A stretch of DNA of 64,000 nucleotides from Polynucleobacter sp. MWH-HuK1 (GCF_018881815.1 NZ_JACVPP010000001.1:983040-1047039); one strand, 5' to 3'. Numbered from the stretch's first letter, positions 42,088 to 52,189 are shown. Translations and numbers: made by a program. Notes: generated from the letters alone by a model not told the origin.

Positions 42088-42534
42088 TTACTGGGATAGC
42101 TTTTTTGCTTCATGGATTTGAGAAATAAAGAATTGCTCAAATGAGACTGCTAGAAAAGTCATCATCACGCCAGCACCAAATACTAAAGAGAAAATTACAG
42201 TCAAGATTACTGGCCAACCAGAGCGGTTACGTCGATGTTCTTCAATGCCAGGGTTAAATTGTGCATCCCATTTTTCATCTAAGCGAAGTCCAAACGCAAT
42301 TGTTGTAAGCCAGCTTGCTTCAATCGCAATAAAGCCAAAAGTTATGAGGATCCAACCGGGCGCAGAATGAAAGTGCGCGCCTTTTAGAATAATCCAACCC
42401 GCTGCACCACCAATTAAGGCAAATAACTGAACCCATGCCCAAAAGGATTTAAACCCTTGCAGATAAAAGCAGTTGAGGCCGCTTCCGGGAAGAAGTAATC
42501 CGAGTGCGCAAAATAGAAGTTTAGATTTTTTCAT
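42088..42534 (-). CDS. Small multi-TM membrane protein, uncharacterised
   Basis: 148 aa with about 4 hydrophobic segments; LCALGLLLPGSGLNCFYLQGFKSFWAWVQL. Confidence 0.65.
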   Translation of the reverse strand: MKKSKLLFCALGLLLPGSGLNCFYLQGFKSFWAWVQLFALIGGAAGWIILKGAHFHSAPGWILITFGFIAIEASWLTTIAFGLRLDEKWDAQFNPGIEEHRRNRSGWPVILTVIFSLVFGAGVMMTFLAVSFEQFFISQIHEAKKLSQ

Positions 42535-42560
42535 AAGTATTTCTGCAGCAATGCTGATAA

Positions 42561-43085
42561 TTATTTATTTGATTTTTGAGTAAAGCTTAATACTTCGCGA
42601 TCCGCACCAATCATGAGCAGTTGGTCGCCGTTTCGAACAATGCTGCGATAGTCATTTAGCTGATAGAGAAAATCATTCTCTAATTCCATGCGTTGCGGAC
42701 TGCAAGCCATTTTGGTGCTGGCAATTTGCTTGAGAGAGAAACCGCGTGCATCTTCATCGATCGTTGCAGTAAAGCGATTGCATCCTGTTGAACCACTAAG
42801 GCGCTGGCCATTGACGTCAAAAATGATTTGGATGGGATTACTAGCGTCGCCCTGGGGGATTTGGCGGGCGCGAACCTCGCCATTGTTGTTTGGGGGCAAG
42901 TTCCAGCGGGTGAGCTCCCATTTAGTATTTTTGAGCTCGCTGCTAGGCGGGCTGATTTTGGCGCCACAAGGCGGAAGAACGTTAGCGCAGCCTACTAAAA
43001 GACCAAGACCTAAGCAAGAAAGCGCCAGAAAAAGCCTATTTATTTGACTTCTGAATGTGCTTGAAATGCTGGAGTTAAGGGTCAT
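42561..43085 (-). CDS. META/HslJ-like domain lipoprotein
   Basis: 174 aa; LGLLVGC lipobox; LKNTKWELTRW, GQRLSGSTGCNRFTATIDE, STKMACSPQRMELENDFLYQL. Confidence 0.85.
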   Translation of the reverse strand: MTLNSSISSTFRSQINRLFLALSCLGLGLLVGCANVLPPCGAKISPPSSELKNTKWELTRWNLPPNNNGEVRARQIPQGDASNPIQIIFDVNGQRLSGSTGCNRFTATIDEDARGFSLKQIASTKMACSPQRMELENDFLYQLNDYRSIVRNGDQLLMIGADREVLSFTQKSNK

Positions 43086-43227
43086 ATTTGTCTAAGTTAT
43101 TGTTTTTAATATACTTTTTATATCTAGCTGCATTCTATTCTAATGGCTAGCCAGCTTAAATAGGTGGAAGAAGTAGGGGTTTTCGTCTAGAATATGAGGT
43201 TTTCCGCTCTACCGTATCTGTATTTGG

Positions 43228-43251
43228 TGGGCTGGAGCCCAAGATTTTTTT
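43228..43251 (+). terminator. Terminator/attenuator-like hairpin in the rpsP leader
   Basis: TGGGC-TGGA-GCCCA then AGATTTTTTT, about 60 bp upstream of rpsP on the same strand. Confidence 0.55.
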
Positions 43252-43310
43252 GTAGAAATTTCATTGGGTTGTAATCAACCTGTTTTCATTTTAGATTTTA
43301 AGGAATAAGT

Positions 43311-43556
43311 ATGGTCGTCATTCGACTGGCACGCGGCGGTTCTAAGAAGCGCCCTTTTTACAGTATCGTTGCTACTGATAAGCGCAATCGTCGTGACTCG
43401 AACTTCATCGAGCGTATTGGTTATTTCAACCCACAAGCAGCGGCAACTGAGCAAGCAATGCGTATTGCTCAAGACCGTTTGACCTACTGGACTGGTGTTG
43501 GTGCGCAAATCTCTCCAACAGTAGTGCGTTTGATCAAAAATAATCCAGCTGTTTAA
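43311..43556 (+). CDS. rpsP: 30S ribosomal protein S16
   Basis: 81 aa; [41 protein letters not shown]. Confidence 0.98.
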
Positions 43557-43566
43557 TATTCGATTG

Positions 43567-43599
43567 CTAAAAGCTTCGTCGAAGTGATGAAGCTTTTAG
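43567..43599. repeat. 11-bp inverted repeat between rpsP and rimM
   Basis: CTAAAAGCTTC - 11 nt - GAAGCTTTTAG; no T-tract. Confidence 0.7.
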
Positions 43600-43648
43600 T
43601 GACAGAATTTCTAGTAGTTCTTTTTTGGGAAAATAAGGTGTCTTACAA

Positions 43649-44215
43649 ATGAGCACACCTTCCCTGGATGATTTGATTGAGCTTGGTGCCATATCTGAGG
43701 CACAAGGTTTACAGGGTCAAGTGAAGGTTAGGCCTCACTCTTCAGAACCTGTAGCACTTCTTTCTTCTAAATCGATTTGGTTATCTCTGATCCCACGCAG
43801 GGATGCTGGTGCTTCTGCATCTGTAGAGTATGCTTCATTAACGCAATTCAAAGTGAAGAGCGCCAAGATGCACAGTGGTAATGTGGTGATGGCACTTGAT
43901 GGCGTTAGTGATCGCGATCAAGCGCTTGCATTAAAGGGCGCCAGAATATTAGTTGCCCGCGATGCTTTTCCAAAGGTCGAAAGTGATTCCTATTACTGGG
44001 TAGACCTGATTGGATGTAATGTCATCAATTTGCAAAACGAAACTCTTGGTGAAGTGCTCGATGTCACCGAGAATGGAGCGCATGGCATCATCGCGATTGG
44101 CGATTCACAAACAAAGGCGGTCAAATATTTGGTGCCGTTTGTAAAAGAAGTAGTGCAAAACGTTGACCTGCCAAGCAAAGTGATTACGCTTGATTGGCAA
44201 TCTGACTGGACATAA
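43649..44215 (+). CDS. rimM: Ribosome maturation factor RimM
   Basis: 188 aa; IELGAISEAQGLQGQVKVRPHS, YYWVDLIGCNVINLQNETLGEVLDVTENGAHGI, LVPFVKEVV; position between rpsP and trmD. Confidence 0.95.
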   Translation: MSTPSLDDLIELGAISEAQGLQGQVKVRPHSSEPVALLSSKSIWLSLIPRRDAGASASVEYASLTQFKVKSAKMHSGNVVMALDGVSDRDQALALKGARILVARDAFPKVESDSYYWVDLIGCNVINLQNETLGEVLDVTENGAHGIIAIGDSQTKAVKYLVPFVKEVVQNVDLPSKVITLDWQSDWT

Positions 44216-44240
44216 AACTCAAAGATAATTCGAGATAGAT

Positions 44241-44987
44241 ATGCGCTTTGATGTTGTGACCTTATTTCCAGAAATGTTCTCTGCTTTAACGCAGTGGGGT
44301 ATTACTGGGCGCGCATGTGAGCAATCTTTGGCTAGCGTCCATTTGTGGAACCCTCGAGATTTTTGCTCTGATCCTCGTAAAACGGTAGATGATCGCGCTT
44401 ATGGCGGCGGTCCAGGAATGGTCATGATGGCAAAGCCATTAGAAGATGCCGTTGCCGAAATCAAGGCATCCCATGAGGTGGCGGGTATCAAAAGCGGTCC
44501 AATCTGCTTATTGGCACCCCAGGGTGAGCACTTTTCTCAGAAGATAGCAACAGATATCCTTAATTACGGTAATTTAAGCTTCATTTGCGGTCGTTATGAG
44601 GCTGTAGACCAGCGTTTTGTCGACCGAAACGTCGATTTACAGCTATCTATTGGCGATTTTGTGCTTTCTGGGGGTGAAATCCCCGCTATGGCCATGATGG
44701 ATGCGGTAATTAGGCTAATCCCAGGAGCCCTTGGAGATGGCGAATCAGCTACCCAGGATAGCTTTATGAACGGCCTTTTGGACTATCCGCACTACACTCG
44801 CCCTGAAATATATGAAAATTTATCCGTTCCTGACGTGCTTTTAGGCGGACATCACGCTAAAATAGCGGATTGGCGTCGGCAGAAATCTTTAGAGCTGACG
44901 TTTAGGTTAAGGCCGGACTTAATTGAATCGGCTAGAACCAAAGGGTTGCTAACCCGAGAAGATGAACAATTTCTTCGCTCTCTGTAA
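44241..44987 (+). CDS. trmD: tRNA (guanine-N1-)-methyltransferase
   Basis: 248 aa; MRFDVVTLFPEMFSAL, DDRAYGGGPGMVMMAKPL, FICGRYEAVDQRFV, SIGDFVLSGGEIPAM. Confidence 0.98.
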   Translation: MRFDVVTLFPEMFSALTQWGITGRACEQSLASVHLWNPRDFCSDPRKTVDDRAYGGGPGMVMMAKPLEDAVAEIKASHEVAGIKSGPICLLAPQGEHFSQKIATDILNYGNLSFICGRYEAVDQRFVDRNVDLQLSIGDFVLSGGEIPAMAMMDAVIRLIPGALGDGESATQDSFMNGLLDYPHYTRPEIYENLSVPDVLLGGHHAKIADWRRQKSLELTFRLRPDLIESARTKGLLTREDEQFLRSL

Positions 44988-45120
44988 ATACTTTTAGTGT
45001 GCAGTAGTGAATAGGTGGTTTAGTTTTTGGTTTAGTGAAATTGTTTTAACTGCATCCTCTATTAGGTCCGTTGATTTATATCTCGGGATTAAACGCTAAT
45101 ATGATGTTTAAGGATTAAAA

Positions 45121-45516
45121 ATGAATTTAATTGAAAAAATTGAGCAAGAAGAGATTGCTCGCTTAAGTGCTAACAAAGTATTGCCAAGCTTTGCTCCTGG
45201 CGACACGGTAGTAGTTAGCGTAAACGTAGTTGAGGGTACACGTAAGCGTGCCCAGGCCTTTGAAGGCGTTGTGATTGCTAAGCGCAATCGCGGACTCAAT
45301 TCCAGCTTTATCGTTCGCAAGATTTCATCTGGCGAAGGTGTAGAGCGTACATTCCAAACTTACTCACCATTGATCGCTGGTATTGAAGTGAAGCGTCGCG
45401 GTGATGTACGTCGTGCGAAGTTGTACTACTTACGCGATCGTTCAGGTAAGTCTGCACGTATTAAAGAGAAACTTCCTGCACGTAAGACTGCAGCATCAGC
45501 TCCAGCTGCAGAATAA
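45121..45516 (+). CDS. rplS: 50S ribosomal protein L19
   Basis: 131 aa; [60 protein letters not shown]. Confidence 0.98.
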   Translation: MNLIEKIEQEEIARLSANKVLPSFAPGDTVVVSVNVVEGTRKRAQAFEGVVIAKRNRGLNSSFIVRKISSGEGVERTFQTYSPLIAGIEVKRRGDVRRAKLYYLRDRSGKSARIKEKLPARKTAASAPAAE

Positions 45517-45531
45517 ATGTCGGCTTGAAAT

Positions 45532-45559
45532 AAAAAAGGCGGCCTCGGTCGCCTTTTTT
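45532..45559 (+). terminator. Intrinsic terminator after rplS
   Basis: AAAAAAGGCG-GCCTCGGT-CGCCTTTTTT. Confidence 0.9.
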
Positions 45560-45572
45560 GTTGCCTTAGAAT

Positions 45573-46316
45573 ATGAATATGCCCAAGACGCCAAGCCCTG
45601 AAGACTACGCAATCAATGTTGCTGCGCCTCCAGGATTTGATGCGCAAGCAGTTCCGATTCATCAGGTATGCACTCATGAAAAAAAGGTGGCAAAAGAATT
45701 TCTTGAGCCAGCCGGTTTAAAGCAGCGTTTGCAATCTCCACCAGAATGGCAGCCAGAAATTACCGATGAAAATCGTCATGTGATTGCCGCAGATATTATT
45801 GCCAAACGCGAGGCTGCCGGAAAAGTTACTAAAGCAGCGGTACTCATTCCTCTTGTATTAAAGGAGGAAGGATTGTCGGTGCTGCTAACGCAAAGAACGA
45901 ATCATTTGCGTGATCACGCAGGGCAAATTAGTTTTCCAGGGGGTCGTATGGATCCAGAGGATCAAAGCCCAAATGACACTGCTTTACGAGAGAGTCATGA
46001 AGAGATTGGACTTGATCCCAAGAGAGTTGAGATTATTGGTCATATGCCTCAGTATTTAACGGTATCCGGCTATAGCGTGACGCCAGTAGTAGGATTTGTT
46101 CAAGCTCAGGCAGAATATGTCTTAGATGAGTTTGAGGTAGCGGATGTATTTGAAGTGCCCTTGAGTTTTTTGCTTGATCCCGCCAACCATCAGGTTAGAC
46201 TGTGGCAAAGTGAGCAGGGCGGACGACGTTTTTATTCAATGCCTTATGAGAACCGCTTTATTTGGGGTGCCACTGCGGGAATGTTGCGTAACCTTTATCA
46301 TTTATTAAAAGTATGA
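45573..46316 (+). CDS. NUDIX hydrolase, CoA pyrophosphatase-like
   Basis: 247 aa; LTQRTNHLRDHAGQISFPGGRMDPEDQSPNDTALRESHEEIGLDP. Confidence 0.9.
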   Translation: MNMPKTPSPEDYAINVAAPPGFDAQAVPIHQVCTHEKKVAKEFLEPAGLKQRLQSPPEWQPEITDENRHVIAADIIAKREAAGKVTKAAVLIPLVLKEEGLSVLLTQRTNHLRDHAGQISFPGGRMDPEDQSPNDTALRESHEEIGLDPKRVEIIGHMPQYLTVSGYSVTPVVGFVQAQAEYVLDEFEVADVFEVPLSFLLDPANHQVRLWQSEQGGRRFYSMPYENRFIWGATAGMLRNLYHLLKV

Positions 46317-47272
46317 CTTTCTTTTCTATTCTCTTCGCGCTCATTGCTGAGCAATATCGCCCAGTAACTTCAAGCCATTGGATTGCGCGTGTTTGTGCTC
46401 GTTGGTTAGATTGGGTTGCTGCTGAATTCGGTGGCAAGACTGAAGAAGGCGCAAGCCCTGTAGGTGCGCGTATGGCCTGTTTGGTTGCCTTCATCTTGCC
46501 AACCTTCCTAGTCTTCATGGTGTATGTCGTTTGCATGGTGACATACCCCATCCTCGGATTTTTTTGGAATATCGTTATCGCTTATTTGTTTTTTGGCTTT
46601 CGTCAGTTCAGCCATTCATTTACTGCTGTGCATGAAGCAATTGAAGCACATGATTTGCCGGGAGCTCGTGCTGCCTTAGGTGAGTGGTACGGACCTGACT
46701 TAGATACTTCCAACTTGACTGAGACTGAAGTGATTTCTTTGGCACTTGAGCGTGCCATTATCGGCTCACACCATCATGTCTTTGGTGTTCTGTTTTGGTT
46801 CATGATGCCAATGGGCCCTGCGGGCGTTGTGCTCTATCGCTTGGCAGACATTGCTGCGCAACGTTGGTCTGAGCGCGGCGACTTAAATCTTAGTGAGGCT
46901 GCGCGTCATTTCTTCTATGTGTTGGATTGGGTTCCTGCACGCATTACTGCTATGGGCTTTGCAATTGTTGGTAACTTCGAAGGCGCTGTTTATGGTTGGC
47001 GTTACCTGACACAAAAATGGTCTGATTCTTTATCAGCCGTGATTCTCGCTGCTGGTAGTGGTGCACTCGGTGTTCGCTTAGGTGAGCCAATGAGCGAGCC
47101 GAATAGTGACGAAGCATTGCGTATGGCTGAGGCGGGTGAGCCAGTAGTTTATGAAGTAGGTCTTGAGCCTAATGAGCGCACCATGCGCTCTGCAGTGGGA
47201 TTGGTTTGGCGCCTTGTTATCGCTTGGATGGCTTTGTTGCTAATGCTGACCATCGCTCTTTGGCTTGGCTAA
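46313..47272 (+). CDS. CobD/CbiB (AmpE-like) family membrane protein
   Basis: 319 aa; MTFFSILFALIAEQYRPV, LERAIIGSHHHVFGVLFWFMMPMGPAGVVLYRLAD. Confidence 0.75.
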   Translation: MTFFSILFALIAEQYRPVTSSHWIARVCARWLDWVAAEFGGKTEEGASPVGARMACLVAFILPTFLVFMVYVVCMVTYPILGFFWNIVIAYLFFGFRQFSHSFTAVHEAIEAHDLPGARAALGEWYGPDLDTSNLTETEVISLALERAIIGSHHHVFGVLFWFMMPMGPAGVVLYRLADIAAQRWSERGDLNLSEAARHFFYVLDWVPARITAMGFAIVGNFEGAVYGWRYLTQKWSDSLSAVILAAGSGALGVRLGEPMSEPNSDEALRMAEAGEPVVYEVGLEPNERTMRSAVGLVWRLVIAWMALLLMLTIALWLG

Positions 47273-48230
47273 TTCCCTGAATTTGTACATCCGCTGTTTT
47301 TGAATCAGAGTGCAATTGTCTAAATAGCGCCAGTCTTTCTGGCGCTATTTCATTTTTATCCACTGCTTCTCGTACTGCGCAATCTGGCTCAGATAAATGC
47401 GCGCAATTATGAAAGCGACACTTACCAAGCAAGTCTTTAAATTCTCTAAAAGCGTGCTGCAGTTCACTGACAGACATATGTGCCAAGCCAAATTCCTGAA
47501 AGCCTGGCGAATCAATCAGTGCGCCGAGCGTGCCGGTCGCATCTCTGCCCCAGGCTTCTGGAAGTTCAAAGTAGCGGCATGCAGTGGTAGTATGTTTGCC
47601 GGTATCTAGGCGCACCGAATACTCTTGGGTCAGCGCTGCGGCATTCGGTATCCAGGCATTAAGTAAGCTGGACTTGCCCATACCCGATTGACCAACAAAA
47701 ACAGAAACTTTGCCTTGCAAGGCTGTACGCAAGGAGTCTATCGAGGCGGGATCAAATTTGGCAGAGACTTCGCTGACCTGATAGCCCATGCGCGCATAGG
47801 GTGCGATGATTTTTCGAGCGTGCTCTAAATTATCTTTGAGATCGCATTTATTGAGCAGGATATGTAGACCAATTTGATTGGCTTCTGCGGCTACTACCGC
47901 TCTTCCCAACAGATCTGGCGAGAAAGTTGGCTGTGTTGCGAGTACTACTAGGATTTGATCAACGTTGGAAGCAATCAACTTGCTTTTAAATGCGTCTGAG
48001 CGATAGAGAAGATTTTCTCGAGGCTCAATTTGAATGATGCGCGCTTGATCTGCAGAGGTCATTTCAAGCAACATGCGATCACCCACGGCACCGATATGCT
48101 GCTTGGCGGGTGTACTTACTTGAATCAGTGGGCCACTGGGTGATTCGCAGCCATTGGTATCTGCAATCAAACGCTGCGCTAAATAATGCCTTCCGTAGGA
48201 GGCAATGAGTAACGCATGAAACTGTTCCAT
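47217..48230 (-). CDS. rsgA: Ribosome small-subunit-dependent GTPase A
   Basis: 337 aa; VDQILVVLATQPTFSPDLLGRAVVAAE, VFVGQSGMGKSSLLNAWIP, TTACRYFELP, LIDSPGFQEFGL, Zn motif CRFHNCAHLSEPDCAV. Confidence 0.96.
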   Translation of the reverse strand: MEQFHALLIASYGRHYLAQRLIADTNGCESPSGPLIQVSTPAKQHIGAVGDRMLLEMTSADQARIIQIEPRENLLYRSDAFKSKLIASNVDQILVVLATQPTFSPDLLGRAVVAAEANQIGLHILLNKCDLKDNLEHARKIIAPYARMGYQVSEVSAKFDPASIDSLRTALQGKVSVFVGQSGMGKSSLLNAWIPNAAALTQEYSVRLDTGKHTTTACRYFELPEAWGRDATGTLGALIDSPGFQEFGLAHMSVSELQHAFREFKDLLGKCRFHNCAHLSEPDCAVREAVDKNEIAPERLALFRQLHSDSKTADVQIQGISQAKERWSALATKPSKR

Positions 48231-48232
48231 CC

Positions 48233-49486
48233 TTATGAACTAAACCGTTGCAAGTTAGCGATACGCAAGGGCGCAGGTGGATGGGAGCTATAAAAAGCGG
48301 TATAGATTGGGTCGGGTGTGAGGGTTGACGCATTATCTTGGTATAACTTCACCAGTGCGGTAACTAAATCTTTTGCAGAAGATTTTTCTGCAGCAAAGCC
48401 GTCAGCCTCATACTCATGTTTGCGTGATGCTAGGCTAGAGAGTGGAGTAAAGAAGAAGCTAAACACTGGCGATACCAACATAAAGAGTGCTAGCGCAAGT
48501 CCGCCGTTATAGCCATTGAGGTTAGGCATTACGCCTAGGTCAGTATAGAACCAGACCTTAGTGCTAATCCAGCCTAAGAGAGCAAACATGGCAAAGCTCA
48601 ACGCAAAGGAAACCAAGAGTCGCTTACGAATATGGTTGCATTTGTAATGACCAAGCTCGTGTGCGAGCACTGCCTCTACTTCGCCTGGATTGAGCTTCTC
48701 AATTAAAGTATCGAAAAATACAATACGCTTAGCTTTGCCCATGCCAGCAAAAAAGGCATTGCCATGAGCGCTACGCTTACTACCATCCATAACAAATAGA
48801 CCTTGGCTGGCAAAGTCGCAGCGCTTGAGAAGCGCTTCAATCTGCGTCTTTAAAGGCCCTTCGTCTAGGGCTTCGAATTTATTAAACAGTGGTGCAATAA
48901 AAGTGGGGAAGACCCACTGCATGATCAAGCTAAAGACAGTTAATACTGCCCATGCCCATAACCACCATAAATCTCCTGCTTTTTCCATCAAGGACAAAAT
49001 AATCCAGAGCAGTGGCACGCCAATTGCGCCGCCTACTGATATCCCTTTAAACATATCTGAGAAGAATAGTTTTTTGGTCATCCGATTAAAGCCAAAGCGT
49101 TCCTCTAGATGAAATTGCTTGTACCAAGAAAATGGAATGTCGAGCACTCCAGAGATAAGCACAATGGAAACAAGCAGAGCCATTTGCTGAGGAATGCCTT
49201 CACCTAGAAGCTGCAGTAAAGCCATATTCAATATCTGCAAGCCACCCAATAAGGTGAAGCAAATTAAAATGATGGCACTGACGCCATTTTCTATAATGCC
49301 AAGGCGTAATTTGGCGATAGTGTAGTCAGCAGCTTTCTGATGTTCTGCTAAAGTCACTTTTTCAGCGAATTCTGCAGGAACGGCATCACGATGCTTCGCC
49401 ACATAGCGAATTTGACGTTGGGACAGCCAGTGGCGCAAGCCAAAACTAGCAATAAAAGCGATTAGAAAAATAATTGTGAATGTCAT
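48233..49486 (-). CDS. M48 family (Ste24p/HtpX-type) metallopeptidase
   Basis: Start taken at ATG 49486 ([16 protein letters not shown]); the longer ORF would run into orn. [14 protein letters not shown] zinc motif, [15 protein letters not shown]. Confidence 0.93.
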   Translation of the reverse strand: MTFTIIFLIAFIASFGLRHWLSQRQIRYVAKHRDAVPAEFAEKVTLAEHQKAADYTIAKLRLGIIENGVSAIILICFTLLGGLQILNMALLQLLGEGIPQQMALLVSIVLISGVLDIPFSWYKQFHLEERFGFNRMTKKLFFSDMFKGISVGGAIGVPLLWIILSLMEKAGDLWWLWAWAVLTVFSLIMQWVFPTFIAPLFNKFEALDEGPLKTQIEALLKRCDFASQGLFVMDGSKRSAHGNAFFAGMGKAKRIVFFDTLIEKLNPGEVEAVLAHELGHYKCNHIRKRLLVSFALSFAMFALLGWISTKVWFYTDLGVMPNLNGYNGGLALALFMLVSPVFSFFFTPLSSLASRKHEYEADGFAAEKSSAKDLVTALVKLYQDNASTLTPDPIYTAFYSSHPPAPLRIANLQRFSS

Positions 49487-49501
49487 GAGATCATTATAGA
49501 T

Positions 49502-50098
49502 ATGAGCGAGCAAATTAACACAGCGCCAACACCGGTAGCCAAAGCGGCACCAGCCAATGAGCACCTCATTTGGGTGGATATGGAGATGTCGGGTTTAAAC
49601 CCTGAAACCGAGCGGATTTTGGAGATTGCCATCATTGTTACGGATGCCCATCTAAACACTATTGCCACAGCCCCTGTTTGGGTTGTGCATCAAGACGATG
49701 CAGTCTTGGATGCTATGGACGCCTGGAATAAGGGTACTCATGGGCGTTCAGGTCTGATCGATAAAGTGAAGGCGTCCACTTTGGATGAGGCCACTGTTGA
49801 AGCTGAATGCATTGCATTTCTGAAAAAATACATTAAGGCAGGTATTGCGCCGATGTGCGGCAACACTATTGGTCAAGACAGACGCTTTATGGCTAAGTAC
49901 ATGCCTAAATTGGAGGCTTACTTTCATTATCGAAATATCGATGTGTCTACCTTAAAAGAGCTCTGCAAACGTTGGCACCCCGAGTTGGTCAAAGGCTTCA
50001 CTAAAAAGCAGGCCCATACAGCGCTGGCTGATATTGAGGAGTCAATTGAAGAACTCAAGTACTACCGCGAAAAATTTATCGTACCCTTGCCGCAGTAA
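49502..50098 (+). CDS. orn: Oligoribonuclease
   Basis: 198 aa; [88 protein letters not shown]. Confidence 0.97.
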   Translation: MSEQINTAPTPVAKAAPANEHLIWVDMEMSGLNPETERILEIAIIVTDAHLNTIATAPVWVVHQDDAVLDAMDAWNKGTHGRSGLIDKVKASTLDEATVEAECIAFLKKYIKAGIAPMCGNTIGQDRRFMAKYMPKLEAYFHYRNIDVSTLKELCKRWHPELVKGFTKKQAHTALADIEESIEELKYYREKFIVPLPQ

Positions 50099-50119
50099 TT
50101 AAATAAATACCGCAAAAGA

Positions 50120-50145
50120 AAAAGGTCCGCAATGCGGACCTTTTT
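50120..50145. terminator. Bidirectional terminator between orn (+) and mog (-)
   Basis: AAAGGTCCGC-AAT-GCGGACCTTTTT. Confidence 0.9.
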
Positions 50146-50173
50146 CTTTGCTGACAGGCGACTACTATTTTGA

Positions 50174-50797
50174 TTACTTTTTAATCGCACTCTTGGGTCT
50201 AAAGGCCTTAATCACTGCTTCATCGGTTTCGATATATGGACCACCAATTAAATCGATACAGTAGGGTACAGCAGCAAAGATGCCAGGAACGATCGATTTT
50301 CCGTTCTCATCTTTGAGGCCTTCGAGCGTTTCTGCAATCGCCTTGGGTTGACCAGGCAAGTTAATGACAAGCGCAGCATGACCATCGACTTCTCTCAGAA
50401 CGGCGGTTTGCCGAGAAAGAATTGCAGTGGGTACAAAGTTCAGGCTAATTTGACGCATTTGTTCGCCAAAACCGGGCATTTCACGGGTTCCGGCATCGCG
50501 GGTAGCCTCAGGGGTGACATCTCTTCTTGAGGGGCCTGTGCCGCCTGTAGTGAGCACTAGGTCACAGCCCAACTCATCCACCAACTCAACAATGGTTTCG
50601 GTGATGACTTCAGACTCATCGGCAATCAAGCGTTCATGAAAGGCGCAGGGATTACTAATTGCTTTCATGAGCCAGGCTTGTAGCGCAGGGATGCCTTCGT
50701 CCTGATAGACGCCCTTGCTGGCGCGGTCTGAGATGGAAATGAGGCCAATTTTGACCTCATTTGGGCTATTTCGTTTTAGGGCTTCGGTATGCTTCAT
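50174..50797 (-). CDS. mog: Molybdopterin adenylyltransferase
   Basis: 207 aa; IGLISISDRASKGVYQDEGIPAL, LVLTTGGTGPSRRDVTPEAT, LVINLPGQPKAIAETLEGL. Confidence 0.93.
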   Translation of the reverse strand: MKHTEALKRNSPNEVKIGLISISDRASKGVYQDEGIPALQAWLMKAISNPCAFHERLIADESEVITETIVELVDELGCDLVLTTGGTGPSRRDVTPEATRDAGTREMPGFGEQMRQISLNFVPTAILSRQTAVLREVDGHAALVINLPGQPKAIAETLEGLKDENGKSIVPGIFAAVPYCIDLIGGPYIETDEAVIKAFRPKSAIKK

Positions 50798-50823
50798 GTT
50801 TCTATTCTAGCTATTATTAGGGT

Positions 50824-52170
50824 ATGTTTACATACACATCGAATCAGTTTCAAGAAATCATCGATTTCATGCTCAAAGAGGCCAAAAGAAGGGGGGCCTC
50901 AGATGCCGTCGCTGAAGTTTCCGAGGGGCAAGGCCTATCTGTGACTGTTCGCAAGGGTGAAGTCGAGACCATCGAGCAAAGCCTAGATAAACAAGTAGGC
51001 GTTACATTATTTTTGGGCCACCATCGTGGCAATGCTAGTACTAGTGACTTTTCTAAAGAGTCCCTCAAGGCAACGGTAGACGCTGCATTTCATATTGCTC
51101 AACATACGGCAGAAGATGTATGTGCTGGTCCAGCAGAGGCTGACTTGCTAGAAAAACATCCTCAGGATTTAGATTTATTTCATCCGTGGAATATCGATGC
51201 AGCTGCTGCTGTAGAGATCGCGCGTAGTGCCGAAGGTGCAGCATTTGCCGTGAGCAAACAAATTCAAAATAGTGATGGCGCATCTGTATCTGCACATCAT
51301 GCACATTTCATGATGGGGACATCTCTCGGCTTTATGGGTGGTTATCCATTTTCTCGCCACTATATTTCCTGTGCTCCTATTGCAAGTTCGGACGGTAAAA
51401 AATCGCATATGCAGCGCGATGATTGGTATTCCAGTTCACGCATCCCTGAGGAGCTAGCTGATCCTGCTGCGATTGGCCGATATGCGGCTCAGCGAGCTTT
51501 GTCTCGGCTCAAGGCAAGATCATTGACTACTCGACGTTGCCCTGTGATCTTTGAGGCGCCATTGGCTGCAGGCTTATTGGGTGGCTTGGTACAAGCGGTT
51601 TCAGGAGGCGCTTTATACCGGCGCTCTAGCTTTTTGCTCGATAGCTTAGGCAAGCAAGTCTTACCAAAACATGTCAGCTTGTTTGAGGAGCCACATTTAA
51701 AGTCAATGACTGGAAGCGCTCCATTTGATGAGGAGGGGGTAAAAACCTCTGCTCGCACGGTGGTAGATAAAGGGGTATTGCAAGGTTACTTTTTATCAAC
51801 CTACTCGGCGCGTAAATTAGGCATGAAGACCACCGGCAACGCGGGCGGCTCTCACCATCTCACTTTGCAAAGCAAGAAAACGCCAAAGGGTGGTTTACCT
51901 GCTTTACTAAAAGAAATGGGCACAGGTCTATTGGTTACAGAGTTAATGGGTCAAGGTGTTAACTACGTGACGGGCGATTATTCGCGCGGTGCATTTGGTT
52001 ATTGGGTTGAAAACGGTGAGATCCAATATCCTGTTGAAGAGGTCACTATTGCTGGTAATTTGCGCGATATGCTGATGGATATTCAGCTTATAGGTAGTGA
52101 TACGCTGATCCGTGGGACCAAAGAAACAGGGTCGATCTTGCTAGGCTCAATGACAGTTGGTGGAAAATAA
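50824..52170 (+). CDS. pmbA: PmbA/TldA-type metallopeptidase subunit
   Basis: 448 aa; AVAEVSEGQGLSVTVRKGEVETIEQSLDKQVGVTLFLG, LVTELMGQGVNYVTGDYSRGAFGYWVENGEIQYPVEEVTIAGNL. Confidence 0.96.
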   Translation: MFTYTSNQFQEIIDFMLKEAKRRGASDAVAEVSEGQGLSVTVRKGEVETIEQSLDKQVGVTLFLGHHRGNASTSDFSKESLKATVDAAFHIAQHTAEDVCAGPAEADLLEKHPQDLDLFHPWNIDAAAAVEIARSAEGAAFAVSKQIQNSDGASVSAHHAHFMMGTSLGFMGGYPFSRHYISCAPIASSDGKKSHMQRDDWYSSSRIPEELADPAAIGRYAAQRALSRLKARSLTTRRCPVIFEAPLAAGLLGGLVQAVSGGALYRRSSFLLDSLGKQVLPKHVSLFEEPHLKSMTGSAPFDEEGVKTSARTVVDKGVLQGYFLSTYSARKLGMKTTGNAGGSHHLTLQSKKTPKGGLPALLKEMGTGLLVTELMGQGVNYVTGDYSRGAFGYWVENGEIQYPVEEVTIAGNLRDMLMDIQLIGSDTLIRGTKETGSILLGSMTVGGK

Positions 52171-52189
52171 TTTTAAGAGGGAGACATAA

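Noticed and set aside
49487-49564. N-terminal extension of the M48 protease ORF
   Set aside because: Would overlap orn in antisense; ATG 49486 gives a typical M48 membrane N-terminus.
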